From Limnohabitans sp. Rim8 (GTDB lineage: Bacteria > Pseudomonadota > Gammaproteobacteria > Burkholderiales > Burkholderiaceae_C), in the NCBI GenBank assembly GCA_945897465.1, contig CAMDFK010000014.1:1-64000 (forward strand): a stretch of 64,000 nucleotides of DNA. The letters are read 5' to 3'. The notes below the pieces were generated by a model that made no database searches, was not told the DNA's origin, and worked only from the letters and a program-made list of their open reading frames with translations. The position numbers and the translations under genes are program-made. The first letter of the stretch is position 1. Each line of letters starts with the position of its first letter. Below are positions 1 through 7,320 of this stretch, piece after piece.

Positions 1-255
1 GAAGAGGGCTTGCGCATGCTCAAGCGGCGCAAAGTCTATGACGGCTTGCTGGCCTTGCAAGGACAACTTCAGTGGGACGACTCTGACGAAGGATGGGCCC
101 GCTGGCGGGCGCAGCAGCAGGCTTTGAAGGTCGCAGGCGAGCCGTACGATCGCGCCATTGACGCGGCAGAGAAAGGCTTCACAGGCGTTCAGGCTTTGGT
201 GCTTCAAGAGCCCGAGCCACCTACACTGATCTCAAAAGCCCGGAAGAAACCATGA
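1..255 (+). CDS. VapB-family antitoxin, C-terminal part (5' end outside window)
   Basis: The reading frame is open from the first base, so the gene starts upstream. The visible part begins EEGLRMLKRRK and continues with LLALQGQLQW, which resembles the end of VapB antitoxins of the DUF2191 type (typically ..EEGLR.L...L..L.G.L.W). The DNA-binding N-terminus is not in the window. VapB proteins neutralise the VapC ribonuclease and repress their own operon. The tail after the W (about 55 residues) is longer than usual. The TGA stop overlaps the ATG of the following PIN-domain gene (ATGA at 252-255), the normal antitoxin-toxin order and coupling. Identification rests on the short conserved block plus the neighbour. 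Confidence 0.75.
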   Translation, partial: EEGLRMLKRRKVYDGLLALQGQLQWDDSDEGWARWRAQQQALKVAGEPYDRAIDAAEKGFTGVQALVLQEPEPPTLISKARKKP

Positions 256-653
256 TTCTGGTGGACTCCAGCGTCTGGATTGATTTCTTCAATCAAGCAC
301 CGACACCACAACGCCTGCAGCTGGTGCGCTGGCTGGAAGGTGGAGACGTGTCGATTGGGACTGCCGATCTGGTGGTCTTCGAAGTTCTGCGCGGATTTCG
401 CAACGACACAGCCCGTCGCACGGCAGAAAGCCTGCTGTTGGATTTGCCCGTAATGGACATTGGCGGGGCGGCCAATGCGCTCAGCGCGGCAGCGCTGTAC
501 CGCCGCCTGCGGGCGCAGGGCCGCACCGTGCGCAGCCCCATCGACGTGCTGCTGGCCAGCTACTGCATGACGCACGGTCATGCGCTGCTGCACCGTGACG
601 CTGATTTTGAATCGCTGAAAACTTTGGGAGGGCTGGACACATGGCCGCAATGA
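252..653 (+). CDS. vapC: VapC-family PIN-domain ribonuclease toxin
   Basis: A 133-residue PIN-domain protein. Acidic active-site residues typical of VapC are visible: D5 in MILVDSSVWIDFF, E44 in VVFEVLRGFR, D98 in SPIDVLLAS, and D116/D118 in HRDADFE. VapC toxins are Mg-dependent endoribonucleases that usually cleave tRNA or rRNA and are held inactive by VapB. Length and motif order are normal, so the toxin looks intact. It overlaps vapB by ATGA at its start and nearly abuts the DinB-like gene, whose upstream GGGAGGG lies inside vapC. The pair is therefore transcribed into a run of metabolic genes. Confidence 0.88.
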   Translation: MILVDSSVWIDFFNQAPTPQRLQLVRWLEGGDVSIGTADLVVFEVLRGFRNDTARRTAESLLLDLPVMDIGGAANALSAAALYRRLRAQGRTVRSPIDVLLASYCMTHGHALLHRDADFESLKTLGGLDTWPQ

Positions 654-1177
654 ACACTTCATCGACTTGGCACCGTCACTTTAGCGGCCAAGCCCGCTAC
701 CACGTTTGGGCCACGCATCGCCTGCTCGAAGCGGTATCGCCCGTGCCCGACCAAGACTACCGGCGCGACGTGGGTCTGTTCTTCAAAAGCATCCACGGCA
801 CGCTCAACCACATGCTGGTGGCCGAGCAGCTGCTTTGGTATGCGCGGTTTGCCAAAGGCACATCCCCCGTGCTGGCGCTGGATACCGAAGTCGAACCCCA
901 CCGCGAACGACTGGCGCAGGCCATCAAGGGCGGATCGGCCAACTGGACGCCCCTGATCGCCAGCTGGAGCGCCGAGCGTTTTGACGGCCAACTGGACTAC
1001 CGCACGAGTAAGGGCGACCCCCTGTCCTTGCCGTTTGCGGCGACCTTGGCGCATGTGTTCAACCACGCCACCCACCACCGTGGCCAGATCACGGCGGCGC
1101 TCACCGCCATGGGCCAGCCTTGCCCCGAGCTGGACATGGTTTATTTTCTGCAATCAGAACAAGCGCCCAAAGCATGA
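641..1177 (+). CDS. DinB-family (YfiT/DinB four-helix) protein
   Basis: A 178-residue protein with the DinB four-helix-bundle pattern. An early His in the helix around SIHGTLNHMLVAE and the late FNHATHHRGQ supply the usual three-histidine metal site. Family members include thiol-dependent metalloenzymes (bacillithiol or mycothiol transferases) and stress-induced proteins; the substrate here is unknown. Start 641 is chosen because GGGAGGG at 626-632 lies 8 nt upstream; a second ATG at 650 overlaps the vapC stop. The TGA stop overlaps the liuC ATG (1174-1177), so translation is probably coupled. Comamonadaceae encode many DinB-like proteins of unknown role. Confidence 0.85.
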   Translation: MAAMNTSSTWHRHFSGQARYHVWATHRLLEAVSPVPDQDYRRDVGLFFKSIHGTLNHMLVAEQLLWYARFAKGTSPVLALDTEVEPHRERLAQAIKGGSANWTPLIASWSAERFDGQLDYRTSKGDPLSLPFAATLAHVFNHATHHRGQITAALTAMGQPCPELDMVYFLQSEQAPKA

Positions 1178-1962
1178 GCACAGCCCTGAAAATTTCAACC
1201 CAAGGCGGCGTGCACACGATCACGCTGTCGCGTCCCGATGTGCGCAACGCTTTCAACGACGAGGTCATTGCCGAGCTGAAAAACGCTTTTCTGGCGGTGG
1301 CGCAAGACAGCTCCGTGCGCTGCGTGGTGTTGGCTGCTGAGGGGCTTGCTTTTTGTGCAGGCGCAGACCTGAACTGGATGCGCCGAATGGCCGACTACAC
1401 ACGCGAAGAAAACCTGGCCGACGCGGGGGAGCTGGCCGCCATGCTGCGAGCGATTTATGAATGCCCTCAGCCGACCATTGCCCGCGTGCAGGGTGACGTG
1501 TACGCGGGCGGCATGGGCCTGGTGGCGGCATGCGATATGGCGGTGAGTGTGGACACGGCGCATTACTGCCTGAGCGAGGTCAAGCTCGGCCTGATTCCCG
1601 CCACAATCAGCCCCTATGTGATCCGCGCCATGGGCACGCGTGCGGCGCACCGTTACTTTTTGACAGCCGAACGTTTTGGCGCTGCCGAGGCGAACCGCAT
1701 TGGCCTGGTGCACGATGTGGTGACAGCCGATGCGGTGGACGCCAAAGTGGCGGAAATCACCCAAGCGCTGGTGAACGCCAGCCCCCACGCTGTGCGCGCC
1801 TGCAAAAAGCTGGTGCAAGACGTGGCCGAGCGAGAGATCAACAACGCGCTGGTGGCGCAAACGGTGGCGGGCATCGCCGACATCCGCGCCAGCGTTGAGG
1901 GCAAAGAGGGTGTGCAGTCTTTTTTGCAAAAACGTAAACCCAACTGGTTGTCTTCAAGATGA
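1174..1962 (+). CDS. liuC: Enoyl-CoA hydratase family, probable methylglutaconyl-CoA hydratase
   Basis: A 262-residue crotonase. The oxyanion-hole segments are visible as FCAGADLNWM and GDVYAGGMGLVAACD, followed by FLTAERFGAAEANRIGLV. In leucine and isovalerate degradation LiuC hydrates 3-methylglutaconyl-CoA to HMG-CoA. That assignment is supported by position: the biotin carboxylase subunit of methylcrotonyl-CoA carboxylase and HMG-CoA lyase lie downstream on the same strand. The frame is open further upstream, but ATG 1174 gives the normal N-terminus (MSTALKISTQGGVHTI) and overlaps the DinB stop. Sequence alone would only say enoyl-CoA hydratase/isomerase. Confidence 0.85.
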   Translation: MSTALKISTQGGVHTITLSRPDVRNAFNDEVIAELKNAFLAVAQDSSVRCVVLAAEGLAFCAGADLNWMRRMADYTREENLADAGELAAMLRAIYECPQPTIARVQGDVYAGGMGLVAACDMAVSVDTAHYCLSEVKLGLIPATISPYVIRAMGTRAAHRYFLTAERFGAAEANRIGLVHDVVTADAVDAKVAEITQALVNASPHAVRACKKLVQDVAEREINNALVAQTVAGIADIRASVEGKEGVQSFLQKRKPNWLSSR

Positions 1963-3086
1963 TGAATTTCAAAAATTTTATTGGGGCCATGTTTGTTGTT
2001 CTGTGGGCCAATTTGGCACAGGCGCAAGTTCCGGTAGCCAATTTGGGCGAGTCGATTGTGAGCATCAAAAACAACCGATTGTTTGCCGTGAATTTGGAAA
2101 CAACGGTATTCAAGCCAGAGGGGGATGGGCCATTTCCAGTGGTGATTATCAACCATGGAAAAAGCTTAGGGAACAACCGTCTTCAGGGTCGTGAGCGAGC
2201 GATTGTGGCGACTCGACAATTTTTGCAAAGAGGTTATGCAGTCGTGCTGCCCATGCGCCAAGGATTCTCTAATTCTGGTGGTGCAGTGGTCGGCGAAGGG
2301 TGCAACATAGCCGGCAACGGCGATGCGCAAGCGGATGACATCCATGCCGTGATGAAGTGGACTGTCCAGCAGCCTTGGGCAGACGCCCAAAAGATGATCA
2401 TGATGGGTCAATCTCATGGCGGCTTAACAACGCTGGCCTACGCCCAAGACCCACACCCCGGTATCCAATTTGTCGTTAACTTCGCAGGTGGACTCAAATA
2501 CACCCAGGGATGTCAGTGGGAGTTGGCGTTGAAAGATGCGTTCAGTGCCTATGGCAAAAAAGCAAAGGTTGATTCGCTATGGTTTTATGGTGCCAATGAC
2601 AGCTTTTTCCCGCCGCAAGTGATAAAGCCTGCGCATCAAGCCTATGTAGACGCTGGTGGGAAGGCTGAGTTAAATGCCTTTGGTGCGTTTGGGTCAGATG
2701 CTCACGGCATGTTTGCGAACCCTGATGGACTGGCCATTTGGTGGCCAAGTGTTGAAACCAAACTGCTTCAGCATGGTATGCCCACTGCATTGATTTTTCC
2801 TCAGTACGGCGCAGCTGGAAAAACACCCAAACCAGAGCCAACGCAATGGGCTGATCTCAAAGAGATTGATCGAATTCCACACTTGAAAGAGGGCGGACGA
2901 AAAGGCTACGGGGTGTTTCTTATGAGACCTTTACCCAGAGCTTTCGCCTTGTCAGGATCGGGGGCTTGGGGCTGGGCCAATGGTGGAGATGACCCTCTTG
3001 CCAGTGCATTGAACAACTGTCAGAAAAACTCTAAATCTCCTTGTCTGCTGTACGCGGTGGATGAACAAGTGGTCTGGAAACCTTGA
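1959..3086 (+). CDS. Secreted alpha/beta-hydrolase (dienelactone-hydrolase-like)
   Basis: A 375-residue protein with a signal peptide (about residues 1-23, ending LAQAQ), so probably periplasmic or secreted. An alpha/beta-hydrolase core follows: PVVIINHGKSLGNN (oxyanion region), nucleophile elbow GQSHGG, acid in YGANDSFF, and a late His in SDAHGMF. Family members cleave esters or peptides; the substrate is unknown. It starts on the liuC stop (ATGATG at 1959) and ends 19 nt before liuD, splitting the liu genes. Base composition is visibly more AT-rich than its neighbours (runs such as AATTTCAAAAATTTTATT), which suggests separate acquisition. Confidence 0.8.
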   Translation: MMNFKNFIGAMFVVLWANLAQAQVPVANLGESIVSIKNNRLFAVNLETTVFKPEGDGPFPVVIINHGKSLGNNRLQGRERAIVATRQFLQRGYAVVLPMRQGFSNSGGAVVGEGCNIAGNGDAQADDIHAVMKWTVQQPWADAQKMIMMGQSHGGLTTLAYAQDPHPGIQFVVNFAGGLKYTQGCQWELALKDAFSAYGKKAKVDSLWFYGANDSFFPPQVIKPAHQAYVDAGGKAELNAFGAFGSDAHGMFANPDGLAIWWPSVETKLLQHGMPTALIFPQYGAAGKTPKPEPTQWADLKEIDRIPHLKEGGRKGYGVFLMRPLPRAFALSGSGAWGWANGGDDPLASALNNCQKNSKSPCLLYAVDEQVVWKP

Positions 3087-3105
3087 TAAGCTGAGAAGGT
3101 CTCAA

Positions 3106-5118
3106 ATGTTCAAAAAAATCCTGATCGCCAACCGTGGCGAAATCGCCTGCCGCGTGGCCGCTACTGCGCGCCGAATGGGCATTCAAACCGTGGCGGTGTA
3201 TTCCGACGCTGACGCCAGCGCCAAGCATGTGCAAGCCTGTGACGAAGCGGTGCATGTAGGCGGCTCAGCACCCAAAGACAGCTACCTGCGCTGGGAGCGC
3301 ATCTTGCAAGCGGCCAAAGACACGGGTGCTGAGGCGGTGCACCCCGGCTACGGCTTTTTGAGCGAGAACGAAGACTTTGCCAAGGCCTGCGTCGCCGCAG
3401 GTCTGGTGTTCATCGGCCCGCCCGCATCGGCGATTTTGGCGATGGGCCTCAAGGCCGAGTCCAAGCGATTGATGGAGCAAGCCGGTGTGCCGCTGGTGCC
3501 TGGTTACCACGGTGCCGACCAAGACCCCGCGCTGCTGCAGCGCGAAGCCGATCGCATCGGTTACCCCGCGCTCATCAAGGCCAGCGCAGGCGGTGGCGGC
3601 AAGGGCATGCGCGTTGTGGAAAAGTCCGAAGACTTTGCCGCCGCCTTGGCCAGCTGCCAGCGCGAAGCGATCAACAGCTTTGGCAGCGATGCGGTGCTGA
3701 TTGAAAAGTATGTGCAGCGCCCACGCCACATCGAGATCCAGGTGTTTGGCGACACGCAGGGCAACTGCGTGTATTTGTTTGAGCGCGACTGCTCGGTGCA
3801 GCGCCGCCACCAAAAAGTGCTGGAAGAAGCCCCGGCCCCCGGCATGACCGAAGCCCTGCGTGCACACATGGGCGCAGCGGCGGTGGCGGCAGCCAAGGCG
3901 GTGAACTACGTGGGCGCAGGCACGGTGGAATTCATCGTCGAGCAAACGGCGTATGACCAGCCCGAGTCCATGAAGTTTTTCTTCATGGAAATGAACACCC
4001 GCCTGCAGGTGGAGCACCCCGTGACTGAAGCCATCACCGGCCTGGATTTGGTCGAGTGGCAGTTGCGTGTGGCCAGTGGCGAGCCACTGCCTTTGCGCCA
4101 GGACCAGTTGCGCATCCAGGGTCACGCCATCGAGGCGCGGATCTGCGCCGAAAACCCCGACAACAACTTCTTGCCTGCTACTGGCACGCTGCAGGTGTAC
4201 CGCAAGCCACAAGCCAGCAGTTTTGAAAGAAGCACGGTGCGTGTGGACGACGGCGTGCGCGGGGGCGACACCATCAGCCCGTTTTACGATTCGATGGTGG
4301 CCAAGCTCATCGTGCATGGCGACACGCGCGAGCAAGCGTTGGCCCGGCTGGACACCGCTTTGGCGCAAACCCACATCGTGGGCCTGAACACCAATGTGCA
4401 GTTTTTGCGTCATGTGGTGCGCAGCGAGTCGTTTGCCACCGCCAAGCTCGACACCGCACTCATTCAGCGCGAAGCCGCTGTGCTGTTCAAACAAGAAACC
4501 GTGGGCTTAGCCGCAGCCGTGGCCACCGTGGTGGCCCACACCCTGCACGCCGAAAAAGCCCTGCAGGGCGCAGACCCCTTCAGCCGCCGCGATGGCTGGC
4601 AGTCGCACAGTCTGGCGCAGCGCCGATTTGAGTTTGTCTGGCAAGACCAGCCCCGTTCGGCCCGTTTGAACTATTTGCATGACGGCGCTGTGAGCCTGTC
4701 GCTGGAAGGCGAGGAAGCCGCATCTGGCGTGCTGACGTTTGCTGCGGATGGTGCAGGCCTGTGGGTGCAGTGGGGCAGCGCCCCCCGAGTTTTCAGCCAG
4801 CTCGACTGGCAAGGCGAAACCGCGCACCTTTTCACGCATCAGGGCGCGACCCGCATTACTGTGCTGGACCCGCTGGCGCACGCGGGCGAAGCCGCGCAAG
4901 AGGGCGGTCGCCTGACAGCTCCGATGCCAGGCAAGGTGGTGTCGTTTGCCGTTAAAGTGGGCGACAAGGTCAAAGCCGGTCAGCCTCTGGCCGTGATGGA
5001 AGCCATGAAGATGGAGCACACCATCAGTGCGCCCAAAGACGGCGTGGTGGCCGAGCTGCTCTACGCGCCGGGTGACCAAGTCGCCGACGGGGCAGAGTTG
5101 CTCAAGCTGGCGGCGTGA
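3106..5118 (+). CDS. liuD: Methylcrotonyl-CoA carboxylase, biotin-containing alpha subunit
   Basis: A 670-residue acyl-CoA carboxylase alpha chain. The biotin carboxylase domain (about residues 1-450) begins MFKKILIANRGEIACRV and carries the glycine-rich ATP loop KASAGGGGKGMR and MNTRLQVEHPVTE. A central BT-type linker follows, and a C-terminal biotinyl domain has the biotinylation motif EAMKMEH. It carboxylates biotin with bicarbonate and ATP for the beta subunit (LiuB, not in the window). The frame is open to 3061, but ATG 3106 gives the family N-terminus and has GAGAAGG at 3093-3099. Propionyl-CoA or geranyl-CoA carboxylase subunits are similar; adjacent liuC and liuE favour the leucine pathway. 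Confidence 0.9.
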   Translation: MFKKILIANRGEIACRVAATARRMGIQTVAVYSDADASAKHVQACDEAVHVGGSAPKDSYLRWERILQAAKDTGAEAVHPGYGFLSENEDFAKACVAAGLVFIGPPASAILAMGLKAESKRLMEQAGVPLVPGYHGADQDPALLQREADRIGYPALIKASAGGGGKGMRVVEKSEDFAAALASCQREAINSFGSDAVLIEKYVQRPRHIEIQVFGDTQGNCVYLFERDCSVQRRHQKVLEEAPAPGMTEALRAHMGAAAVAAAKAVNYVGAGTVEFIVEQTAYDQPESMKFFFMEMNTRLQVEHPVTEAITGLDLVEWQLRVASGEPLPLRQDQLRIQGHAIEARICAENPDNNFLPATGTLQVYRKPQASSFERSTVRVDDGVRGGDTISPFYDSMVAKLIVHGDTREQALARLDTALAQTHIVGLNTNVQFLRHVVRSESFATAKLDTALIQREAAVLFKQETVGLAAAVATVVAHTLHAEKALQGADPFSRRDGWQSHSLAQRRFEFVWQDQPRSARLNYLHDGAVSLSLEGEEAASGVLTFAADGAGLWVQWGSAPRVFSQLDWQGETAHLFTHQGATRITVLDPLAHAGEAAQEGGRLTAPMPGKVVSFAVKVGDKVKAGQPLAVMEAMKMEHTISAPKDGVVAELLYAPGDQVADGAELLKLAA

Positions 5119-5452
5119 TTTTGAGCAAAGCCAAGCCAAGCGCAGTCCAATGCTTGACTGCTGTCATCGCGAGCGAAGCGTGGCGATCCAGTGTCCGAGC
5201 CAGCACAGTTGCTGGATTGCCACGTCACTTCGTTCCTCGCAATGACGAGTTCAGGGGCTTCGTTCCTCGCAATGACGAGTTCAGGGGCTTCGTTCCTCGT
5301 AATGACGAGTTCAGGGGCTTCGTTCCTCGTAATGACAAAATCAATGACTCTTCGCCACGGTCGATCGCGAGGCCTTCTGCGCTTGGGTCTCGTGATGACA
5401 GAGGGCATCCTGCGTGAAAGCAGGGGCATGGTCTTGCTGACAAAATTAAGAC
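5119..5452 (+). repeat. Intergenic palindromic repeat plus 30-bp tandem array
   Basis: This 334-bp gap between liuD and the ghrA-like gene holds no convincing gene. At 5163-5246 a long imperfect palindrome has arms GTCATCGCGAGCGAAGCG and its counterpart ending CCTCGCAATGAC. The right arm continues as a direct tandem array: a 30-bp unit starting CGTTCCTCGCAATGACGAGT at 5231, 5261 and 5291, with a partial fourth at 5321-5337. Unit changes are limited to single bases (CTCGC to CTCGT). The same palindrome family recurs four times inside uvrA. Positions 5338-5452 show only a degenerate arm (TCTCGTGATGAC near 5388-5399) and the leader of the next gene. Confidence 0.9.
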
Positions 5453-6373
5453 ATGAACATCACCATCTGCTTTGACAAGCTCGAGCCCGCGCCTTGGGTG
5501 CAGGGCCTGCAACAAGCCTTCCCGGAGGCCTCGGTGTCTGCTTGGGCCCCTGGTGCACCACCCGCTGACCACGCCATCGTCTGGGCACCGCCCCAGCAGT
5601 TCATCGACGAACAGCTGGGTTTGCAAACCCTGTTCAACATCGGCGCAGGCGTCGATGCCTTGCTGCAGCTGAAACTGCCGCCAGCGCTGAAGGTGGTGCG
5701 TCTGGACGATGCGGGCATGTCGGTGCAAATGGCCGAATACGTGTGCTACGCGGTGATCCGGCACTTCCGTGAGTTCGATGGCTACGACGCTGACACCCAA
5801 TTGGGCAAATGGTCGTACCGCAAACCGCGCAGCCGCGCCGATTTTGCGGTGGGTGTGATGGGCCTAGGTGTGCTGGGCGAGCGGGTGGCCAAGGCGCTGC
5901 AGGTGTTTGAATTTCCGGTCAACGGCTACAGCCGCAGCCCCAAAGATCTGCCCGGCATCCGCTGCTTCAGCGGGGCGCAGAGCCTTCCCGAATTCCTGCA
6001 GGCCACGCGCGCACTGGTGAACTTGATGCCGCTGACCGCCGAGACCGAAAACATCCTGAACAAAGACACGCTCTCTCAGCTGCAACGAGGCGGCTATGTG
6101 ATCAACGTGGCCCGTGGCAAGCACTTGGTCGAAGATGACCTGATCACCCTCATCGACCAGGGCCACCTCGCAGGAGCCACACTCGACGTGTTCCGCACCG
6201 AGCCACTGCCCGCTGGGCATCCGTTTTGGCAACACCCGAAAATCACCGTGACACCTCACACCTCGGCCCGTACGCTGCGCGAAGAAAGCATCGCGCAAAT
6301 CGTGGGCAAAATGCAGGCGCTGCAGCGCGGCGAGCCCATCCGTGGCGTGGTGGACCACCGTCGCGGTTATTGA
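5453..6373 (+). CDS. ghrA: Glyoxylate/hydroxypyruvate reductase A (D-2-hydroxyacid dehydrogenase)
   Basis: A 306-residue D-isomer-specific 2-hydroxyacid dehydrogenase of the GhrA branch. The NAD(P)-binding loop GVMGLGVLGERVAKAL, the YVINVARGKHLVEDDL segment carrying the substrate-binding Arg, TLDVFRTEPLP, and the catalytic His in TVTPHTS are all visible. It should reduce glyoxylate or hydroxypyruvate with NADPH in the cytosol. It lies between liuD and liuE on the same strand, separated from liuD by the repeat region. No strong ribosome-binding site is visible before ATG 5453. Substrate could be another 2-ketoacid. Confidence 0.85.
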   Translation: MNITICFDKLEPAPWVQGLQQAFPEASVSAWAPGAPPADHAIVWAPPQQFIDEQLGLQTLFNIGAGVDALLQLKLPPALKVVRLDDAGMSVQMAEYVCYAVIRHFREFDGYDADTQLGKWSYRKPRSRADFAVGVMGLGVLGERVAKALQVFEFPVNGYSRSPKDLPGIRCFSGAQSLPEFLQATRALVNLMPLTAETENILNKDTLSQLQRGGYVINVARGKHLVEDDLITLIDQGHLAGATLDVFRTEPLPAGHPFWQHPKITVTPHTSARTLREESIAQIVGKMQALQRGEPIRGVVDHRRGY

Positions 6374-6389
6374 GCATTCAGAGAACCCC

Positions 6390-7298
6390 ATGACCCTACC
6401 TTCACGCGTTCAACTCATCGATGTCGGCCCCCGCGACGGTTTGCAAAACGAAAAGCAACCGGTCCCGGCTGAAATCAAAATCGGTTTGGTGCACCGCTTG
6501 CAGGCCGCGGGGCTCACCGAGATCGAGGTCACCAGTTTTGTGTCCCCGAAGTGGGTGCCCCAGATGGCCGACAACGCCGAGGTGATTGCGGGCATCGTGC
6601 GCCAAGCGGGCGTGCGCTATTCGGTGCTCACCCCCAACATGGTGGGTTACCAAGCGGCGGTGGCTTCGAAGCCTGACGAAATCGTGGTCTTTGGTGCCGC
6701 CAGCCAGGCCTTCAGCCAAAAAAACATCAACTGCTCCATCGAAGAAAGCATGGAGCGCTTCGCGCCTGTGGTGCAAGCGGCTCTGGCGGCGGGTGTCGCG
6801 GTGCGCGGTGCCATGAGCTGCAGTGTGGGTTGCCCCTACGAAGGCGATGTCTCACCTGCCAGCGTGGCCCACTTGGCAGGTTTGATGAAGCAGATCGGCG
6901 TGCAGCGCGTGGACATGGCCGACACCATCGGCACGGGCACACCGCTCAAGGTGCAAAAAGCCATTGAAGCCACGCTGCAGCATTTCGACGTCGACCACAT
7001 TTGCGGGCACTTTCACGACACCTATGGCCAGGCTCTGGCCAACACGCTGGCTGCTTTGCAAATGGGCGTGTGGAATTTCCAGTCGTCGGTGGCGGGTCTG
7101 GGCGGTTGCCCTTATGCCAAGGGCGCCACGGGCAATGTGGCCACCGAAGACGTGGTCTACATGCTGCACGGTATGGGCATTTCCACGGGCATTGATCTGG
7201 ACAAATTGGTCGATGCCGGTGCTTTCATCAGCGACTTTTTGGGCCGACAACCCAACTCGAACGTGGCCAAGGCTTTGTTGACCAAGCGGGCGGGTTGA
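6390..7298 (+). CDS. liuE: Hydroxymethylglutaryl-CoA lyase
   Basis: A 302-residue HMG-CoA lyase that splits HMG-CoA to acetyl-CoA and acetoacetate, the last step of leucine degradation. The metal and substrate residues sit in VQLIDVGPRDGLQNE, HFHDTYGQA and GLGGCPYAKGATGNVATED, the family signature with the catalytic Cys. The start is ATG 6390; the frame is open to 6342, but that extension overlaps ghrA and lacks family sequence. It is the last gene of the plus-strand run and converges on the minus-strand glycosyltransferase/HAD gene, with about 22 bp between stops. Confidence 0.94.
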   Translation: MTLPSRVQLIDVGPRDGLQNEKQPVPAEIKIGLVHRLQAAGLTEIEVTSFVSPKWVPQMADNAEVIAGIVRQAGVRYSVLTPNMVGYQAAVASKPDEIVVFGAASQAFSQKNINCSIEESMERFAPVVQAALAAGVAVRGAMSCSVGCPYEGDVSPASVAHLAGLMKQIGVQRVDMADTIGTGTPLKVQKAIEATLQHFDVDHICGHFHDTYGQALANTLAALQMGVWNFQSSVAGLGGCPYAKGATGNVATEDVVYMLHGMGISTGIDLDKLVDAGAFISDFLGRQPNSNVAKALLTKRAG

Positions 7299-7320
7299 GC
7301 AGGTGTGCACAGGGTCCCCA

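Noticed and set aside
5231-5337. Possible CRISPR array
   Set aside because: The 30-bp units are directly adjacent with no spacers, and no cas genes are present.
5191-5475. Open frame encoding repeated MTSSGASFL units
   Set aside because: It is the translation of the 30-bp tandem array, so periodicity is due to the DNA repeat; no ribosome site or family.
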